Source: Achromobacter xylosoxidans
GTDB lineage: Bacteria; Pseudomonadota; Gammaproteobacteria; Burkholderiales; Burkholderiaceae_B
Reading direction: 5' to 3'
Assembly (NCBI RefSeq): GCF_014490035.1
Contig: NZ_CP061008.1
Coordinates: 310,001 to 374,000 of the forward strand
Length of the DNA stretch: 64,000 nt
Below the pieces are notes generated by a model. The model was not told the origin of the DNA. It saw only the letters and a list, made by a program, of their open reading frames with translations, and did no database searches. This document shows positions 62,228 to 64,000 of this stretch, piece after piece; the first letter of the stretch is position 1, and each line of letters starts with the position of its first letter. Position numbers and translations under genes: made by a program.

Positions 62228-63151
62228 ATGAGCGAATTCACGCTGCACGATCTCCAATGCTTCGACGCGGTGGCGCGCGCCGGCGGCTTTCAGGCGGCCG
62301 CGGCAACGCTGCACCGTTCGCATCCGGCGGTATTCGCCGCCGTGGCCAAGCTGGAACGGCAGTTGGATCTGGCCTTGCTGGACCGCAGCGGCTACCGCGT
62401 GAGCCTGACAGCCGCGGGGCAGTCCTTCCATGCGCGCGCGCAAGCGCTGCTGCGCGAGCTGACCGCCTTGCGCGCGCACGCCGAACAACTGGCCATGGGC
62501 GAGGAAACCGAGCTGCGCATCGTGATCGGCGACTTCTGTCCGCGCCCCTACGTGCTGGGCTTGCTGAGCCGCTTTTTCGCGGACTGTCCGGCCACGCGCC
62601 TGGACCTGCACTTCGAGGCCGTGTCCGGGCCGCAGGAACGCCTCTACGACGGCGAGGCCGACCTCATCCTGCATCGCGTCGCCAAGAACGACGCCCGCAT
62701 CGAATGGGTCGACCTGGCCAAGGTGCCTTTCGTACCCGTAGTGGCGCCGGGCTTTCTGCGTGAACCCGTACCGCGCGCGATCAAGCCCGCGCTGATGCGC
62801 GACTACACGCAATGCGTCATGCGCGACACCGCCAGGCACATGCCGCCGCAGGATTACTTCACCGTGGAAGGCGCGCGCCAGTGCACGGTGGCGGACCAGC
62901 TGATGAAGAAGGAAATCATCCTGCAAGGCATGGGCTGGGGTCACATGCCGCGTTTTCTCGTCGAAGACGAACTGCGCGACGGACGTCTGATCTCGATCGC
63001 CAACCGCCATCTGCCGGGCAGTGTCGAAGAGCTGGTCGCCGCGCGCCGCACGGACCGCGCGCAAGGCCCGGTCTCGAACCGCTTGTGGCACTACTTGCAG
63101 AATGCCGCGCCAGCCTTGCGCCGCGCCCTGGCAGCGAGCCGCGGCCGCTAA
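62228..63151 (+). CDS. LysR-family transcriptional regulator
   Basis: Regulator of 307 residues with the winged helix at residues 6-63 (LHDLQCFDAVARAGGFQAAA, TLHRSHPAVFAAVAKLERQLD) and a ligand-binding domain. It is read away from the pcaD-like gene across a 100-base promoter region and probably controls it. It is followed by a strong terminator at 63261. Confidence 0.92.
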   Translation: MSEFTLHDLQCFDAVARAGGFQAAAATLHRSHPAVFAAVAKLERQLDLALLDRSGYRVSLTAAGQSFHARAQALLRELTALRAHAEQLAMGEETELRIVIGDFCPRPYVLGLLSRFFADCPATRLDLHFEAVSGPQERLYDGEADLILHRVAKNDARIEWVDLAKVPFVPVVAPGFLREPVPRAIKPALMRDYTQCVMRDTARHMPPQDYFTVEGARQCTVADQLMKKEIILQGMGWGHMPRFLVEDELRDGRLISIANRHLPGSVEELVAARRTDRAQGPVSNRLWHYLQNAAPALRRALAASRGR

Positions 63152-63260
63152 GGGAAAATACGCATGGCATAGCGCCACACGCTTCTTCAGAATGCCTTCC
63201 AGACGCAAGTTCGTCTTCAAATTTTCGCCGACTGCCAGTGTTGCCAGTCAGGCGTAGGGC

Positions 63261-63298
63261 AAAAAGGCCCGAGCCGGAATTTCCGGCTCGGGCCTTTT
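63261..63298. terminator. Rho-independent terminator after LysR gene
   Basis: AAAAGGCCCGAGCCGG-N5-CCGGCTCGGGCCTTTT, a perfect 12-bp GC stem with A and T tracts on either side, 109 bases after the LysR stop. Confidence 0.88.
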
Positions 63299-63446
63299 CG
63301 TTTTCCGTTTGTCCATCGCTTTTCTTCGAATGGCGTTTCGCTGCGCCGTGGGCGCAGCTTTGCCTGAAGAAACGTGGCAGGCAGCGGGCGGACGGCAGTC
63401 GTCGTGATGTGGTGGGCAAAGGCGCCTGCCCAATCCCGGGCAGTTC

Positions 63447-63480
63447 AGGGCTTGCGTGCAAGCCCTAGCCGGAGGCTTGC
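63447..63480 (+). promoter_or_regulatory. Overlapping alternative hairpins in the urtA leader
   Basis: Segment A GGGCTTGC (63448-63455), B GCAAGCCC (63458-63465) and C GGCTTGC (63474-63480) can fold as A:B or B:C, but not both. C ends 26 bases ahead of the ATG at 63507. Such mutually exclusive stems could regulate the downstream gene, or be a chance repeat. Confidence 0.3.
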
Positions 63481-63506
63481 CTTCAGAAACGCACAGGAGC
63501 GCAACG

Positions 63507-64000
63507 ATGAGCGTATACAACCGCCGCCGCTTTCTGCAGCACAGCGGCTCCATGGTCCTACTGAGCGCCGCGTCGGGGATGGCAGCCTTGCCCCGCCAGG
63601 CTTACGCCCAAGACACAGTCAAACTGGGCCTGCTGCATTCGCTGTCCGGCACCATCGCCATCGCCGAGGCGTCGCTGGTGGACGCGGAGAAGCTGGCGAT
63701 CGAAGAGATCAACGCCTCGGGCGGCGTGATGGGGCGCAAGATCGAACCCGTAGTCGAAGACGGCGCGAGCGAGAACGCCGTGTTCGCCGAGAAAGCGCGC
63801 AAGCTGCTCGACCGCGACAAGGTCGCCGCCATCGTGGGCTGCTATACCTCGGCTTCGCGCAAGGCGCTGCTGCCGGTGCTCGCGCGCAGCAAGGGCCTGC
63901 TGTACTACCCCACCTACTACGAGGGCCAGGAACAGGACGCGCGGGTGTTCTATCCGTCGCAGGAAGCCACGCAGTCCGTGATCGCGGCGGTGGAGTGGAT
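63507..64000 (+). CDS. urtA: Urea/short-chain amide ABC transporter receptor (3' end outside window)
   Basis: Periplasmic binding protein of the UrtA/FmdD type; 164 residues are visible of about 400. A twin-arginine-like signal (RRRFLQHSG at residues 6-14) ends near residue 35 (AYA). The mature start DTVKLGLLHSLSGTIAI and the motifs GGVMGRKIEPVVEDGAS and VGCYTSASRKALLPV match urea and amide receptors. A good ribosome site (CAGGAGCGCAACG) precedes it. The urt transport genes should lie beyond the right edge. Confidence 0.88.
   Translation, partial: MSVYNRRRFLQHSGSMVLLSAASGMAALPRQAYAQDTVKLGLLHSLSGTIAIAEASLVDAEKLAIEEINASGGVMGRKIEPVVEDGASENAVFAEKARKLLDRDKVAAIVGCYTSASRKALLPVLARSKGLLYYPTYYEGQEQDARVFYPSQEATQSVIAAVEW

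Larger units (their letters stand above)
63152..63506. other. Intergenic region upstream of the urtA-like gene
   Basis: This 355-base gap holds the LysR terminator at 63261 and two alternative hairpins at 63447-63480. I see no guanidine (ykkC) riboswitch core, no tRNA and no credible open frame in it. The remainder is probably promoter and leader. Confidence 0.5.

Noticed and set aside
63300..63506. Guanidine (ykkC or mini-ykkC) riboswitch ahead of the urea-type receptor gene
   Set aside because: I looked for the conserved ykkC core and for paired ACGR-loop hairpins and did not find a convincing match.

Overview
The window is GC-rich (roughly two-thirds G+C) chromosomal DNA of a betaproteobacterium, most likely Alcaligenaceae (Achromobacter/Bordetella type). 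This is inferred from a Bug-type periplasmic receptor, many LysR regulators, the gene order rpe-gph-trpE-trpG-trpD-trpC, and a selenocysteine-dependent formate dehydrogenase island. Nearly all of it is ordinary protein-coding sequence. I see no insertion sequence, prophage or CRISPR array.

Layout. 1-3.8 kb: a LysR regulator (cut by the left edge) divergent from a Bug receptor, an M20 amidohydrolase and a phosphoribosyltransferase. 3.9-7.8 kb: an MFS exporter, a sulfite-oxidase pair (SorAB type) and a small membrane protein. 8.3-16.7 kb: an accessory catabolic cluster of unknown substrate. It holds a CADD/PqqC-like diiron (HDO) enzyme, two 2Fe-2S ferredoxins, an unknown 109-residue protein, a GntR/FCD regulator, a TauE-type carrier, a large permease, an aldehyde dehydrogenase, a GlcG/HbpS protein and a ferredoxin-FAD-NAD reductase. 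The promoter regions of four of its units carry the same GTATAC-centred motif and a fifth carries a variant, so I read it as one regulon. This is the best candidate for an undescribed system. 16.7-19.7 kb: a universal stress protein and a shrunken ssu operon (ssuE, half an ssuC, ssuB, ssuF; ssuA and ssuD absent). 19.8-27.3 kb: DUF3300/DUF2950 pair, a beta-propeller protein, a polysaccharide deacetylase with a repeat-derived N terminus, a sterol-desaturase-family protein, a thioesterase and a DUF1254 protein.

27.6-39.7 kb is a selenium island. The formate dehydrogenase alpha subunit is read through an in-frame UGA at 28197 followed by a SECIS hairpin, then come beta and gamma subunits, FdhE, SelA, SelB, tRNA-Sec and, after two redox/peptidase-like genes, SelD. 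The whole set needed to make and insert selenocysteine therefore lies beside its one visible client. 39.7-48.2 kb: an LTA-synthase-like protein, a LysR/DUF2917 pair, a DsbA-like isomerase, and an aldehyde dehydrogenase/DUF779 unit with a strong sigma-54 promoter facing an AcoR-type activator.

48.2-54.4 kb is rpe-gph-trpL-trpEGDC, with a clear trp leader peptide and attenuator upstream of trpE. 54-60.3 kb carries housekeeping genes (apaG, mltA, ubiH-like, dsbC-like, a hydroxyacid dehydrogenase, ttcA, folB). The right end holds a flavoprotein, pcaD-like hydrolase with a divergent LysR gene, and the start of a urea/amide ABC transporter receptor (urtA-like), cut by the window edge.
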